Shown here in pieces: positions 23,894 to 35,617 of a DNA stretch of 64,000 bases. The stretch spans positions 3,968,001-4,032,000 of the forward strand of contig JANTQA010000057.1 of assembly GCA_027625915.1 (NCBI GenBank), given 5' to 3'. A program made the position numbers and the translations under genes. Origin of the DNA: Anaeramoeba flamelloides. Taxonomy: Eukaryota; Metamonada; Anaeramoebidae. How positions within the stretch are numbered: the first letter of the stretch is position 1; each line of letters starts with the position of its first letter. The notes under the pieces are model-generated. The model worked only from the letters and a program-made list of their open reading frames with translations. It was not told where the DNA came from and did no database searches.

Positions 23894-26800
23894 AACAGAA
23901 AATGAAAATGAAAAAGAAAAAAAAATGGTCTCCCAAACTCCAAAAAAAAAAAAAACAACTCGTTACAAATATTCTCGAAAAGAAATCGAAATGCAATTAC
24001 AACTCAAGATCATTTTACAAAAAGAAAAAAATTTACAAGACATGAGAAAAGAACTTTCAAAGCTCCATGAAAAAAAAGAAAAGTTACAAGAAAAAAAAGA
24101 AAAGATTGAAAAGAAATTAAAAGAAATACAAAAACAATTAAATACAATCTTTTTCCAAATTGATAAAGAAAAACAACAAGATTTTTTTAAAGATTACAAA
24201 CAATTAAATGAATTGATTCAGAATGAAAAAAATCGGTTTGACGATGAAGTTATTGTTTGCTTAAGTAAGATGGAAAAATTATTGGAAGGCAAAAACATTG
24301 ATCTAAATGCAATTTTTCTATTAGCAATAGAACAAAACAACTTATTCAAAAAAATAGATAACAACGAAGTTCAAATTAAAGAACAAGAAAAAAAAATCTT
24401 AGAACAAGAAAAAGAAATAAAAGAAACAAAAAAACAAATTTTAGAACAAGAAAAACAAATTAAAGAACGAGAAAAAGAAATCCAAACACAACAAGAAAAA
24501 GAAATACAACAAGAAAAAAAAATACAAAATAATTTTACCAATTTATCTTTGAAAGATGATAGGGACATGAAAGATTCAAATTCAGACTCAGATTTCAAAT
24601 CCTCAAGTGAAATTTCTCTTCATCAAGGAACGCCATCTAAAAAATCAAGCTCTTCTACAATAAATATACCAATTAATGGTCCTCTACCTCTTAAAAATAT
24701 TAATGATTATTTCCAAAAATTTGATCTCAAAATTATAGAAAAAATTCTGAACTCTTTAAATAAACAGAACCAGAACAAGAACAAGAACAAGAACAAGAAC
24801 CAGAATTTAATTCATAAAAGTGATAAAATATTCAAAAATATCAAACAATTGACAGAAATTTCAAATGGCAAATATATGAATGAAAAAGATTTTCAAATCA
24901 AATTAATGGAATATTTCTTACATTTTGAAAAAGATCTTGATGATCTAAGATTTTTATGGACAGGAAAAATTCAACAAAGAGCCTTTTATACTGACAAACC
25001 TGATTTTTTAATTGTACACAAATCCTTCAAATTTCCATTTGAAATTGAAAGAAATAAAAGAATGGATTTGTTTCAATGGAAATTATTTACAACTTCTTAT
25101 GAGAGGTTTAAACACTATTTCAAGAAATATCTCAAACAATCTAAGAAAAGGAAAAGAGAAAAAGAAAAAAAAAGAAAAAGAAAAAAAAGAAAAAAAAAGA
25201 ACGAGAACGAGAACTCGAAAGAGAACTCGAAAGAGAACTCGAAAGAGAACTCGAAAGAGAAAGGAAATTTTTGTTCATTATCAAACGAAAAAGAAAGTGT
25301 ATGGAACGAATTAATTGAAATTGAAAAAAACAACAAAAAACAATTTGGAAATTACCTAAACAATTGGAAAGAGTTCAAGAATGTGTGTAACAAAATCCCA
25401 ACAAACAAAATACTTGCAATATTTAAAGTAAAACCGCCTTTGCCAAAACCAATTAATAAGAAAAGATCACCATCATTAACTACAAAGGGAGTATCACAAA
25501 CAGCAAATTATTGTATCAGACTTGCAAATTCTTTATCCTTTCTTCAAACACCTATAATAGGATTTCTCACTGATTTAAACCATCTTCAAATTGTATATCA
25601 ACCAGTATACTCTCAAGAGGATCCATACAGAAAGCCAAATAAGAGTAAATTGGTTTCCTTCCCAAATCGTTTTTTCTCTGATCCATCAAACTTTAAAGCA
25701 GAATTTTTTCGTTTACAGGAATTTCAATTTAATAATTTTGATTACTCCATTTCTCAATGTTTAGGAAAAGGTGCTTATGCCTTTGTTTATCAATTAACCA
25801 GATCAAAAGAGATTAATAAATTAAAACAAATAGAAGAAAAACAAAAAAAAAAGACAAGACAAGAAATAGAAAAAGAAGAAAAAGGAGGAAAAGAGGAAAA
25901 AGAAAAAGAAAACGAAAAGAAAAAACCAGAAACAGAAACAGAAACAGAAACAGAAACAAAAACAAATAAAGAACAAAAAGAACAAAATATAGAACCACCA
26001 AAAGTTTTAATACTTAAACAATTCTTTGGTTTTGATGTCTCTAAAATTTTAAATAATTGTAAACAAGAAATTTCTAATCGGATAGAGATGATTTCAAAGA
26101 AATTTTTAGATAAAAGTTTTTTATACCCCTTAATAACAGAAGAAGAAAAAGAAGAAGAAGAATCATCTGTAAAGAAGGGAGAAATTAAACCAACAGAACA
26201 ATATTTTGAAAATATAAATAAATTGATAATCAATTTAAATGATAATAAGCCAATTCTTCAAACTTTCTTTATATCAACAAAATTGTATGATCGTATACCT
26301 TCTTGGGGAACAAAAAAATGGACAAAAGAACAACAAGAACAATTGAATAAAGTTAATAATTTACCAAACTTTAATCACAAAAAATTCTGGTTATCTATAA
26401 TCGATATGGTTCAGGAACTTCATTCTTTAAATTTCTTTCATAGAGATCTTCGTGTTTCAAATATTATGGTTGAAAAGAAGGAAAACACAATTAAAAATAA
26501 AAAAATCGACGATAATGATAATAATGATAATGATGATGATAATAATGATGATCAAAAGATTTTGACAACTAAGAAGAATAGGAAGAATAATGTTACAACA
26601 TTTGAGTATATCCCAAAATTAGTTGATTTCGATTCAGCTCATTTAAAAACTAATCAACAGAATAAATTTCATGGTGGCACTTGTTGTCTTGGACCAAGAT
26701 GTATGATTGAGAAACACTTGCGAGATTTTAAATATCGATTTTCAATTTCAGATGATCTTGAAATATTATTAAACTCATTTTTAAATTTTTATACAAATGA

Positions 26801-27053
26801 ACAAATCTTCTATATTGCCAATGATGAACGATATAAATATAAAGACTTTGATGTTTATATTGAAGCTGTCATGCAAAGATTTGATAAATGGTTTAACAAA
26901 ACCAATCTGAAAACTGTTACAAAAACAAATGATGACAATGATGACAATAACTCAACAGATGAAGAGTTAAAAATACCAGAAAGATATAACAAAGATTGGT
27001 TGAATTATGAGAAAATTATAGACTTTATTAAGAAATTTTTTGCGAAATTTTAA
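23817..27053 (+). CDS. CRN-like coiled-coil / possible nuclease-like / protein kinase
   Basis: An intact single-exon frame of 1078 codons. Residues 1-60 are low complexity (SESESE). A coiled coil follows (about 60-245, with repeats of the kind KEQEKKILEQEKEI). Residues about 350-430 hold KPDFLIVHKSFKFPFEIER, which could be a restriction-endonuclease-fold core (D396, E near 409-411), a weak call. A protein kinase domain then runs from about 643 to 1010: glycine loop LGKGAYAFVY at 649, candidate ATP-binding Lys 734 in VLILKQF, catalytic loop HRDLRVSNIM at 875-884, and DFD in place of DFG at 937-939. Low-complexity inserts sit inside the kinase (EKEK/ETET near 680-725, D/N-rich near 895-920). 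Catalytic HRD and N are present, so activity is plausible. The fold order recalls kinase-type CRN effectors or fungal FunK1-like kinases. The start is the first ATG after a T-rich leader. Neighbour: the divergent CRN-like NTPase relic. Confidence 0.85.
25209..25260 (+). repeat. 12-bp coding minisatellite in the kinase gene
   Basis: About four copies of GAGAACTCGAAA encode ENSK repeats. The unit length is a multiple of three, so copy-number change would keep the frame. Confidence 0.85.
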
Positions 27054-27611
27054 TTAATTATTTTCCACTCACAGGCGATAAGTTTAAATCAAGAAACCGA
27101 AAATATTATTGAATGATAATAAGCATTTTCGCAAGAAGAATACTTTATGCAAAGCTACCACTTAAGTTAATAATTTTGTTTAATATAATAAGAACAAAAG
27201 TTTCGATAAAAGTTCTGGTAAAGCCGTTCTAGTTCTAACGCGAAATTTTATAATACATAGAAATTGATTTTCTATGATCTTATTAGATATTTTTTCTTGT
27301 GTCATAACAAATCACAGAAACCGAAAATTTGTTATGATAGGATCTGATAAACTGAATATTTTATATCAGAGAAAAAAATATATGTTATCCAATTTTTTGG
27401 TATTTATCATTGACAAACAAATTCATAAAAAAATTCAAAATTAATCAAGATCTTCAATTTCCAAACTTGCACAAATCTCAAGTTTAAATCTAGATTTAAA
27501 AGTATCGATCGAAAATTACTTTCAAATTTCTTTTTTGAAATTCAATTTTTGTATTATTATTAAAGATAAAAAAATAATTTGTGTTATGATGTAATAGAAA
27601 ATTAAAATTTT
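27054..27611. other. 3' flank of the kinase gene with a small hairpin
   Basis: No gene is seen. A hairpin at 27302-27337 has arms TCATAACAAAT and ATTTGTTATGA, and its loop carries CACAGAAACCGAAA, related to the 9-bp repeat upstream of the gene. Confidence 0.5.
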
Positions 27612-29339
27612 TGTTTTTTTTTTTTTTTTTTTTTTTTTTTTATTTTTGAAGAGAGAAAATTGCTTTTCTCCTGTGTGCCCTAATTTCTAAACTTTTTTTT
27701 AGAAATTTTGTTAAAGAATCACAAATTTTATTATCACTTACTAATGATAATATATATGATGAATTTTTTTATTAATAATATCTCCGATATTATTAATTTT
27801 TTTTTTTTTTCAAAAATTCAGATATCCAGATTTTTTCGATTTATTTTATAGGCCGGACAGTCCCATAAAAAATGATCGAAATCTTCAATGATATCAATAT
27901 TTAACTTTTCTTTACATAAATCACAATTTTTATTTTTATTTTTACTTGTTACATAAGAGTACCTATTTAAACAATTAGTAAAATTTCGAAATGTTTAGAA
28001 TTGTTTTTGAAGCTTTCCAGTTTAAATATTTTTGTTGTTTGAAATTGCAATTTTGTTGTTTTATAATTTTTAGATATTGTTGAACTTTCCAACTAGGTGA
28101 ATTTTCCAATTCGGTTAATCGAAAAACTTTTAATTCTAAATCTAATAATTTTAATCCCTTAGTGTGCCAATTAATATTTTCATTTTCCAATTTTCGAAAA
28201 TTTAGTATTATTTTTAATTTTTTTAAATTTAAGAAATCTAATTTTTCTATCAATTTATATTTTCTTCGGAATACTTTTAATCTAGCGAGATCAATTTTTG
28301 CTTCAGTTTTATAAATTAATCGAGGTGAATGGATATTAATTTGTAAGAAATTTGTGACTGATTTATTGATAAATCTATCAATTCTTTCAAAATCATTTTG
28401 TTTCAAGTCAAATATTTCAAGACCATAATAAAGTTGACTTAAAATGAGAGCTTTGAAAGAAGTTATTTTGACTCCATTGTTGAGTTTATTTTGTTGAAAC
28501 AATCGATTAAGTGTTTCCAAGGACTTTTCTACTTTTTTGAAATTATATTCAAGATGTGTGTTTTTTTCTAACCAAATCCCAAGATAAAAAATATCTTTTA
28601 ATTCTTTTTTATATTTGGTTTTTTTATTATGTGGGTTCATCCTGAATCTTTTTATTATTTCAAAAATCCTTTCTAAATTAATTTTTAGAGAGATTAGTGG
28701 CCCTTTCATAATAAGAATAAGATCATCTGCATACATTTGAACATGAACAGCTAAAGTTTTTAACTTTTCTAGTAGGAAATGAGATATAAATGCGAAGAGA
28801 ATTGGTGATAAGGGATCTCCTTGATAAACTCCAATTCCTTCTTTTTTGTAATATCTCAAGAGCCAATTTTTAATTGTTTCATTTTTGATAAATTTTTTAA
28901 TAGATTGATATATTAACGAGTGTTGTATAGAGTCAAAACATTTTTGTATGTCTATAGTAACTACAAAGTATTCTGTATTTTTATTTTTATTTTTTATTTT
29001 TTTAAATTTTCTTAATAAATTTAAAACAGCAATTCTTGTTCCAAAATATTTTTTAAATCCAAATTGTTTTTTTGAAATCAAGTCCCATGAGTCTTGAATT
29101 CCAATGTATATTAATTTTAAAAAAAATCTTGGAAGAGATTGATTTATAGAGATAGGTCGATAATTTAATGGTTCGCCTTCATCCCCCGATTTATGATAAA
29201 TAATAAATTTCTTTTTTTAATAAAATTTATACTTTTTTCAGTTTCGTCTGTTATCCAATTTAAAAAAATATTTTGAACTGTTTTAATAAAATAATTATAA
29301 TTTAATAAATATTGAATTGGTTAGTTTTTTATAAACTTA
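27612..29339 (-). mobile_element. LINE copy 3: best-preserved reverse transcriptase
   Basis: This is a non-LTR retrotransposon read right to left. Upstream of the main frame, HKSGDEGEPLNYRPISI-like sequence (about 29130-29190) is the usual pre-core RT block. The open frame 29081-27975 (368 codons) has the fingers block GFKKYFGTRIAVLNLL, motif A VVTIDIQKCFDSI, motif B GVYQGDPLSPILF and motif C MYADDLILI, so the catalytic Asp residues are present. After the frame ends, another frame carries the Cys/His cluster C-D-L-C...DHFLWDC-P-A-Y (about 27850-27930). The 3' end is a hairpin (GAGAAAA/TTTTCTC) and a poly(A) tail seen as the T run at 27612-27641. No endonuclease or ORF1 is seen, so it is 5'-truncated. 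Stops and frameshifts make it inactive, but it is the youngest-looking LINE here. Confidence 0.9.
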
Positions 29340-29533
29340 CAGTCAGTTTCACCTTTAAGGCACAAACTTTCAACTAAATTTAAGGCACAAAAAAAATCTC
29401 AAATTAAAGCACAAAATTCAAATTCTAGTAAAAATAAATTGTAAAAAAATTCCAAATTTTGTGCCTTAATTTGAGATTTTTATTGTGCCTTAAATTTAGT
29501 TGAAAGTTTGTGCCTTAAAAGTGAAACTGACTG
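29340..29533. mobile_element. Palindromic TA-MITE, copy 5
   Basis: The 194-bp element has TA flanks and the usual CAGTCAG and CTGACTG ends, and abuts the 5' limit of LINE copy 3. It may have landed in the LINE, whose further 5' part I cannot recognise. Confidence 0.87.
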
Positions 29534-31232
29534 TATATAAAACCCAAATTGAAAAATATTTTGCTTGTTGTCGAAATAATCAGCCAAATTTAGTTAGTTA
29601 TTATTTGTTGAAATAGTGCCGATCTTTAGTAAAAAAATAAAAAATACAAAAAATTGAAAAAAAAATCTCTGTTGTTTTTTATTCTTTTTAGATCTTTAAA
29701 GCTATATAAATTTTTGTATTCTTAACAACTTTTTTTTAAATAAAAGACCCCCAACTAAAAAAGAAATTGTTTCTAAATTTCAACCTTTTTAAAAAGTTAT
29801 TTCTCCGACCTCTTTTATACTCTCAAAACACTAGTATGAAAAAATAAAAGTGAAAAAAAAAAAGTTGCACAAAACTACAATTTCAATTATCATTTCATCC
29901 TTGTTAATTGAGCTTATTCATATTATAATCAACATTTCAGTTCTTAAAAATATTGAGGGTGTTGTATTTATTGGTATTAATATAAACAATTTTTAAAAGT
30001 CTCTAGTCTCGAAAAAAGGGTAAATTTTGAGGTAAAAATTTTTTAGATGGATCTGAAAATGAATTTTCTTTAAATTCAACTTGGGATATTTTTTTGAAGA
30101 GATAATAACTAATGGTTTTGAAAACACTCTACTCATCTAAAAAAACACAAATACGGAAAAAAAATAACTGATGATAAATATTCAGAGTGTAAGTCAAGTG
30201 CCGTCAAGTGCCTAGCTTTTTTTAATTTTTGAAATCAAAAGAAAATTTCAAAAATTTTCTTATAATTTCTCAAATTATTAAAAACCTAACGGAAAATCAA
30301 AAAACAATAATATTTTTTTCCAATTTAAAAGAACAAATAATTCTTTAATAGTCAAAATAATTGATTATCCTATTTGAAAAATATTTCTTAGATTTCGAAT
30401 GCTTAAAAAATATTATAAAATAACCTCTTATCTAGAAGCAAAAAAGTTTTCAAATTATTTACTATTAAATTTTGAAAAAAATATTAATAGAACCTGGAAA
30501 ATTGGATTAGCCAGCTTAAATAGTAAAATATCTTAAAAAATATTTTTTGATAAAAGATCTTTTATTAACCAATGATGTTAATTCTAATTGAAGTTAGTAA
30601 AAAGGGTAAAATTCGCAAATATTTACTCTTTTTATGTTTGAAAAATTTTTCTATGATCGTGAATAGCTAACACTTTTGAATAAAAACACATTTTAAAATC
30701 TATTTTTTTGAATAAAAAACATAACTGGTTAAATAAGATTAAGAGAAAATTCACATTTCTTCTATTTTCCTGTCTCTTCCCCTTTTAATATTAAGACACC
30801 ATTTCCAAGAACTGAGCTATTTATTTCTCAAAAAAAAAAACAAAAAAAAAAAGAGAAAATTCAATAATACTCATAATCAGAAGAGTAGTATTAAATGACA
30901 GATCTTTTTTTCGAGAAATAACCAATATAAATATGACTAGAAAAAAGGCTATTTGTTATCATTTATTTTAACTTAGGTTTCAAAAAAATAATAACAGAAA
31001 TAAAAAATTAAATTATCACTATGAACTCTTGGGTATTTTCTGCCGACCTGGGAAGAATGTAGACCAATAGAGTTTTAATTTTCAAAACTTATCAATGTAA
31101 ATAATTTATTCTTACTTCTGTGAAAATGTTTGTAGCAAAGTGTTGAGAAATTATCTGATTAAAAAAAAAGCTAAATTTTAAATTTTTTAACTTGATTTCT
31201 TGGCAAGAAATTCTTTTAAGCAAATAAATATA
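29534..31232. other. Intergenic with possible LINE scrap and a foldback
   Basis: No host gene is seen. A foldback lies at 30190-30293. The stretch 30390-30560 has an open run of about 50 codons (ending NINRTWKIGL) that resembles the linker upstream of RT in LINEs, a weak call. Confidence 0.4.
30190..30293. mobile_element. Foldback of the CTAGG/CCTAACG type
   Basis: The 5' part has AAGTGCCGTCAAGTGCCTAG and the 3' end has AAAAACCTAACGG. The T-rich arm and its complement pair imperfectly. It is related to the inserts at 2511-2844 and 18735-18822. Confidence 0.5.
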
Positions 31233-31513
31233 CTGCTTAAATATGAATAATACACGGTTGATATATAATTTGGATTACTATTAATTGAAAAATAAATCGG
31301 ACAAAATTTTCATTTATCTTTCCAAAATTAAATTATGATTTCAAAAATCCTTTGAATACAGAATTTTGATAGTCCCGATTCTCTAACCACGTTAAACACG
31401 TTATATGGTTGAAAAATAATTCGATTTTCAAAGATTATTTCAAAGATTTTTTTTGGAACGATTAATGAAAATTTTGTCCGATTTATTTTACAATTAACAG
31501 TATATTTAAGCAG
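31233..31513. mobile_element. MITE-like element with CTGCTTAA ends
   Basis: The ends are CTGCTTAAATA and its complement TATTTAAGCAG. Inner arms of about 45 bp around AAATAAATCGGACAAAATTT repeat in inverted orientation at 31285-31330 and 31455-31490. No coding content is seen. Confidence 0.5.
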
Positions 31514-32509
31514 AAAGAGTTAAATTATTTAAAGATTTTTCATTTGGAATTTGTCTGTGAAAATTTATTTATTGTTTGACGGTTAGTAATTTTGAGATAA
31601 GCAAGTACCATGTGGAGTTCAAATTTTAGTATGTTCTAGGTGAAGGTAAATCATATATACTTTGAAAGTTCAAATGTATCTAAAATATACAAATCAAAAA
31701 ATAGAACAAAAAACCAATCAAAATGAATAAAAATGATCCCTTTTTTGATATTATATTTTTGAATTTTACAAAACAATCTTTATTTTCAGAATATATTTAA
31801 AGGTTGATTTATCAATCTAAAAACCCCTAATTAGAGAATAAGGTTTCTTAAATTTGCCTGGAAATGTCAATTAGTTAACAAAAAAATCATTTTTTTGTAA
31901 AAATTAAATATATAAATCAGGGATTATTTTATCAAATTGTTTTCTGATATTATACAATATATAGGAAATATAACTAGATTCAATGAATTGACAATAAAGT
32001 AATAATTCTTTAGATTTTTATTTTAGTAAAGAAGGAGTTAATCATGGAAAATAATAAATGAAAAAAATAGTTCATTTTGGTTGTTTTAATTATGAATTTT
32101 TAATATTGATATACAATAAATTTTGGATTTTTTTTTTATATTGGGGAAATAATTTAAAAAAATATTTTGAAAATGAAAATTTTTAGTTGTGATTATTATT
32201 AAAATATATTATAATTTAGGATTCAGAATGATTTAATTTTGATTTGTTTTATGTTTTGGCACTTATATCACTTATTTTAATTATATTTGAGTTTGAGGTT
32301 TCTTGTGTATGACTGATATATTAAAGTTTTGTTTTCGATACATATGGTTGTGTTTTTTATATGGCAATTATTGATGTGTGTAATAGATAAAAGATTAATA
32401 TTCTGTTGATATTATTTTATGGTGATAGTGTTTTGAGTTTATATTATTTATTAAATTATTCAGGTTTCTGTAATTGAATTTGAGAGATTAATGGTATTTA
32501 CTTTAATTT
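31514..32509. other. Intergenic, no gene seen
   Basis: AT-rich DNA without motif-bearing open frames or clear repeats. Confidence 0.5.
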
Positions 32510-33117
32510 TGTGTATCTTGTTTATTTTAGTGTTTATTGTTGATAATATTTAAAATTATTTGTTGGTTTTTGGATAATTAAAAGTTAAGTTATGTTTTTG
32601 TTGAGAATTTTAAATTTTGGTAAATTGTCTGTTTTTGTTTGGTTAACCAAAAACAGAAAAAAAATTAAATCAAAAATACAACTCTTAATGTCTGGCCAAA
32701 TAGTTTAATGGGAGAATACATGCTTTGGGAGCATGGGACCCGAGTTCGATTCTCGGTTTGGCCCTAGTTTTTTTTTGTTTTTAAATACAATTTATGATTA
32801 TTCAAATGTTAAACTCTTCATTAAGATACCATACAACTTTTTTCTTTTTTTTATATTGTGAGATGAAAATAGAAACTTTTTAAAAAATCAAATTTTTTTT
32901 TTGAAAATTTTAATTTTAAATTCAATACCGCCTTAAAAATTTTTAATTTTGCCTTCTACCCAAATAAAAACCAAAAAGTAATCCTAATCAAAACTAAAAC
33001 ACAATTTTCTAAACTTAAATTTAAATAAAGTCTTAATTCGCAATTAATCAAAACTAAAATAAATTATTTCTTAATTGTGTTTTTTTTCCACTTATAAATT
33101 CGATCTTTCAAAAAACA
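32510..33117 (+). repeat. Segmental duplication around tRNA-Pro, copy 1
   Basis: It pairs with about 41300-41925. From about 32640 to 33117 the two copies are nearly identical, including the tRNA gene and about 350 bp of 3' flank. Similarity continues upstream at a lower level. Confidence 0.8.
32694..32764 (+). tRNA. tRNA-Pro (anticodon TGG), copy 1
   Basis: The gene is 71 nt. The acceptor arms GGCCAAA and TTTGGCC pair perfectly. The anticodon stem CATGC/GCATG encloses the loop TTTGGGA, giving anticodon UGG. The T arm is CCGAG-TTCGATT-CTCGG. The discriminator base is C, no CCA is encoded, and there is no intron. A run of T's follows within five bases, as expected for a pol III terminator. 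Confidence 0.95.
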
Positions 33118-33897
33118 AACAAAAAGATCATGATTAAAAATAATACCAAAAGAGGTTAACTTTTTATAGGCTGAAAAAATGATACATTTTTCCCATATAG
33201 GATATTTACTCCAAATTTCAGATCTCTTTTGTTTTATAAAATATTTGGTATTATGAAATAATTATTCCAACATTAAACTTAATGGGGTAGCTACATTAGA
33301 ACATATTATAAAATATTGAGAGAGATTAGATAAGAGTATTTTATTTTCGTGGCATGTGATCATAGATTCTCCAAAAATTTTTTTAAAAAAATTATTTGGA
33401 TACATTTTTTTTTCGTAATGTTGTCCCATAAAAAACATGTGAATATATTGATAAAATAGTTTTGAATTTTTTTTTTTTTTTTTATTAAAATAACCTTAAT
33501 TCCAAAAATTTGGATACAATTTAAACAACCCAAAGAATCACAATCCCATACTTTACATTCAATTTGGAAAGAATTTAGATTTAACAAACTATTTTATTTT
33601 TTGTCTTTTTTGTTTTATTTTCATTTCCTTTTTTCCAACCAGGTAATTATGTTTGGTTAGATCTCGAATTTTTTTTCAATAGTTTGATAGAATGTTAGTG
33701 TTGAGTTTGTTAGTTAGAAAAATCCCATAAAATTGGTCAATGGTATCTTACCATTAGATCGATCAACAATTGTTGGTGTAATTTTAACAAATTTACCAAT
33801 ACATTTTTTGTTCTGCTCGTTTCATTATTTTGGACCAACCGATTTTTGATTTTTTTGTTTTATATTTTTCTTTTATTTGGACGAAAAGGATTACTTA
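33118..33897. other. Unassigned region with a weak minus-strand open stretch
   Basis: On the minus strand from 33587 down to about 33100, one frame is open for about 75 codons. It then continues with few stops through a W/K/F-rich string (KRSEIWSKYPIWEKC). I recognise no family; it could be the relic of an element or chance. Confidence 0.3.
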
Positions 33898-34295
33898 CAG
33901 TCTTTCCAAGGCTACCTTGAATTTGTATATCAATCAAATTTTGATGCTGATATAGATTTTTCAACAGTTGGATATGAGGATAAGAAAGCTCATATTGAAA
34001 AAAATTTTCACAAATGAACTTATTTCAAAGATTTTCTTGTGATAAGATCAAAAATATTTTCGGTATTTCAAGAGAAACTTTTAAGTGGCATCTCAACAGA
34101 TTTTCCAGGTTTGAAGCAATTTAGGGATCTAAAAATTAATTTTTCTTGTTTAAAAAGAAAATTTTTCAAATGATCTCATTTGTGAAAATTTTTTTCAATA
34201 TGAGCTTTCTTATCCTCATATCCAACTTTTGAAAAATCTTTATCAGCATCAAAATTTGATTCACATAAAAATTCACGGTAGCCTTGGAACAGCTG
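33898..34295. mobile_element. TA-flanked MITE with long inverted repeats (family 2)
   Basis: The 398-bp element is flanked by TA (33896-33897 and 34296-34297). Its terminal inverted repeats are about 125 bp: they start CAG, then TTCCAAGGCTACC, and run to AATTTTCACAAATGA. The middle is unique and noncoding. CAG ends and TA flanks suggest Tc1/mariner ancestry. Confidence 0.8.
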
Positions 34296-34323
34296 TATAA
34301 AAACATTAATAAGATGTTACTTA

Positions 34324-34580
34324 CCCGAATAAAAAAATTTTTTTACAACATCTATATAACATTTTTATAACAAAATTTCCTTTTACATGTTGATTTTTTC
34401 AATATTTTTTAAAAAAATATTCTTGTAACAGGCTTATGATATGTTACAATTTTTAGAACACTTTTTATAACAAATATATATGTTATAAATTTTTATTATA
34501 AAAATATATAACATTTAAAACGTTAATAACACCATAACAACACGCTTATAAGGTGTTATGAAAAATGTTTTTTATTCGGG
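34324..34580. mobile_element. MITE with CCCGAATA ends and TTA flanks
   Basis: The 257-bp element opens CCCGAATAAAAAA and closes TTTTTTATTCGGG, with TTA directly outside both ends (34321-34323 and 34581-34583). Internally it carries repeated TATAACA-like strings in both orientations. A 3-bp TWA duplication is known for PIF/Harbinger elements; assignment is inference. Confidence 0.65.
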
Positions 34581-34865
34581 TTAAATGTGATTTTATATTA
34601 CCTTTGGAAAAATATAATAAATTGAGTTTTTGTTTTCCTATTTTGGATGTTATATGTGTCCAAATTTTTGGAATATATTTAGTATTTTTTTGGAGAAGAT
34701 AATTTTAGATTATTAGAATAAAACTTATAGCTATTTTGTGGTTTAAAATTTGATAGACTATGATCATGTTCACTTCTCCAATTCCACAAAATCCAAATAT
34801 TTAAAACCCTAACCATATATATTTTAGGATAATTATTATTTTTTGGAATCCATCGAGCTATTTAA

Positions 34866-35613
34866 GGGATTAGAGTCACCATAGATTTCTCTATAATCAA
34901 AGTATGTTGTAATTGGGTGTAAATGATATTAGTGCACCATGGCTCAAATAGTTCTAAAAAATCTATTATAAATCTTATTGCACAACAAATTATTACATTT
35001 TTTACTAATGTGTCAATTAAAAAAGTTTCATTTGCAAAATTATTTTTTTTTTAATTGCATTTCCAAATCTAAAAATAGAAACCCAAAATACAGTATTCCG
35101 GTATTTCATAATTAAGATTTAGAATTTAACAAAAGTAACTATTTTTATAATTTTTGAATTTCAAAGATTAACTCAATAACCATCAATATAAAAGCACAAA
35201 GACTGATTAGTTTTTTATGCTTTTGATAAAGCTAATTATAGCATTAATATATTTCAAAGATTGGAGAAATAATTTGTCAAAAAAAATAAAATGGTTAATT
35301 ATTTAATTTTTTAAAAAAAACGAAATTTTTAGGAACTAATCACATTTTGTGAGAAATTCAAGAAATATATTTTGCAACTTTGTAGTCTGAATATTGATAA
35401 TTCAACATTTAAATTTATGGTGAAATGCAGATTTTATTCTGAAATTGTTGAGTTTTTTACTAATTCAAGTATCATTTTTACTTGATGATTTCACAATAGT
35501 ATTACTTTACGAATCTTTTTTTAGAGACATTTGAACCATGAAGAAATAATGTGATTTACAACTAATAACAACTTATTTTAATCTTTACCCACTCATTTGT
35601 TCACTCTAAACCC
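34866..35613 (+). mobile_element. TTAA-flanked MITE family 3, copy 1
   Basis: The 748-bp element lies between TTAA at 34862-34865 and 35614-35617. The ends are GGGATTAGAGT and ACTCTAAACCC. Inverted repeats of about 100 bp are degraded. A related copy lies in opposite orientation at 39163-39913. A TTAA duplication is typical of piggyBac-type elements. Confidence 0.75.
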
Positions 35614-35617
35614 TTAA

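Noticed and set aside
27612-29339. LTR retrotransposon or retrovirus-like element
   Set aside because: There are no LTRs, gag, protease or integrase. The poly(A) tail, RT motif spacing and C-terminal Cys/His cluster fit a LINE. I saw no LTR, Polinton or other virus-like element anywhere in the window.
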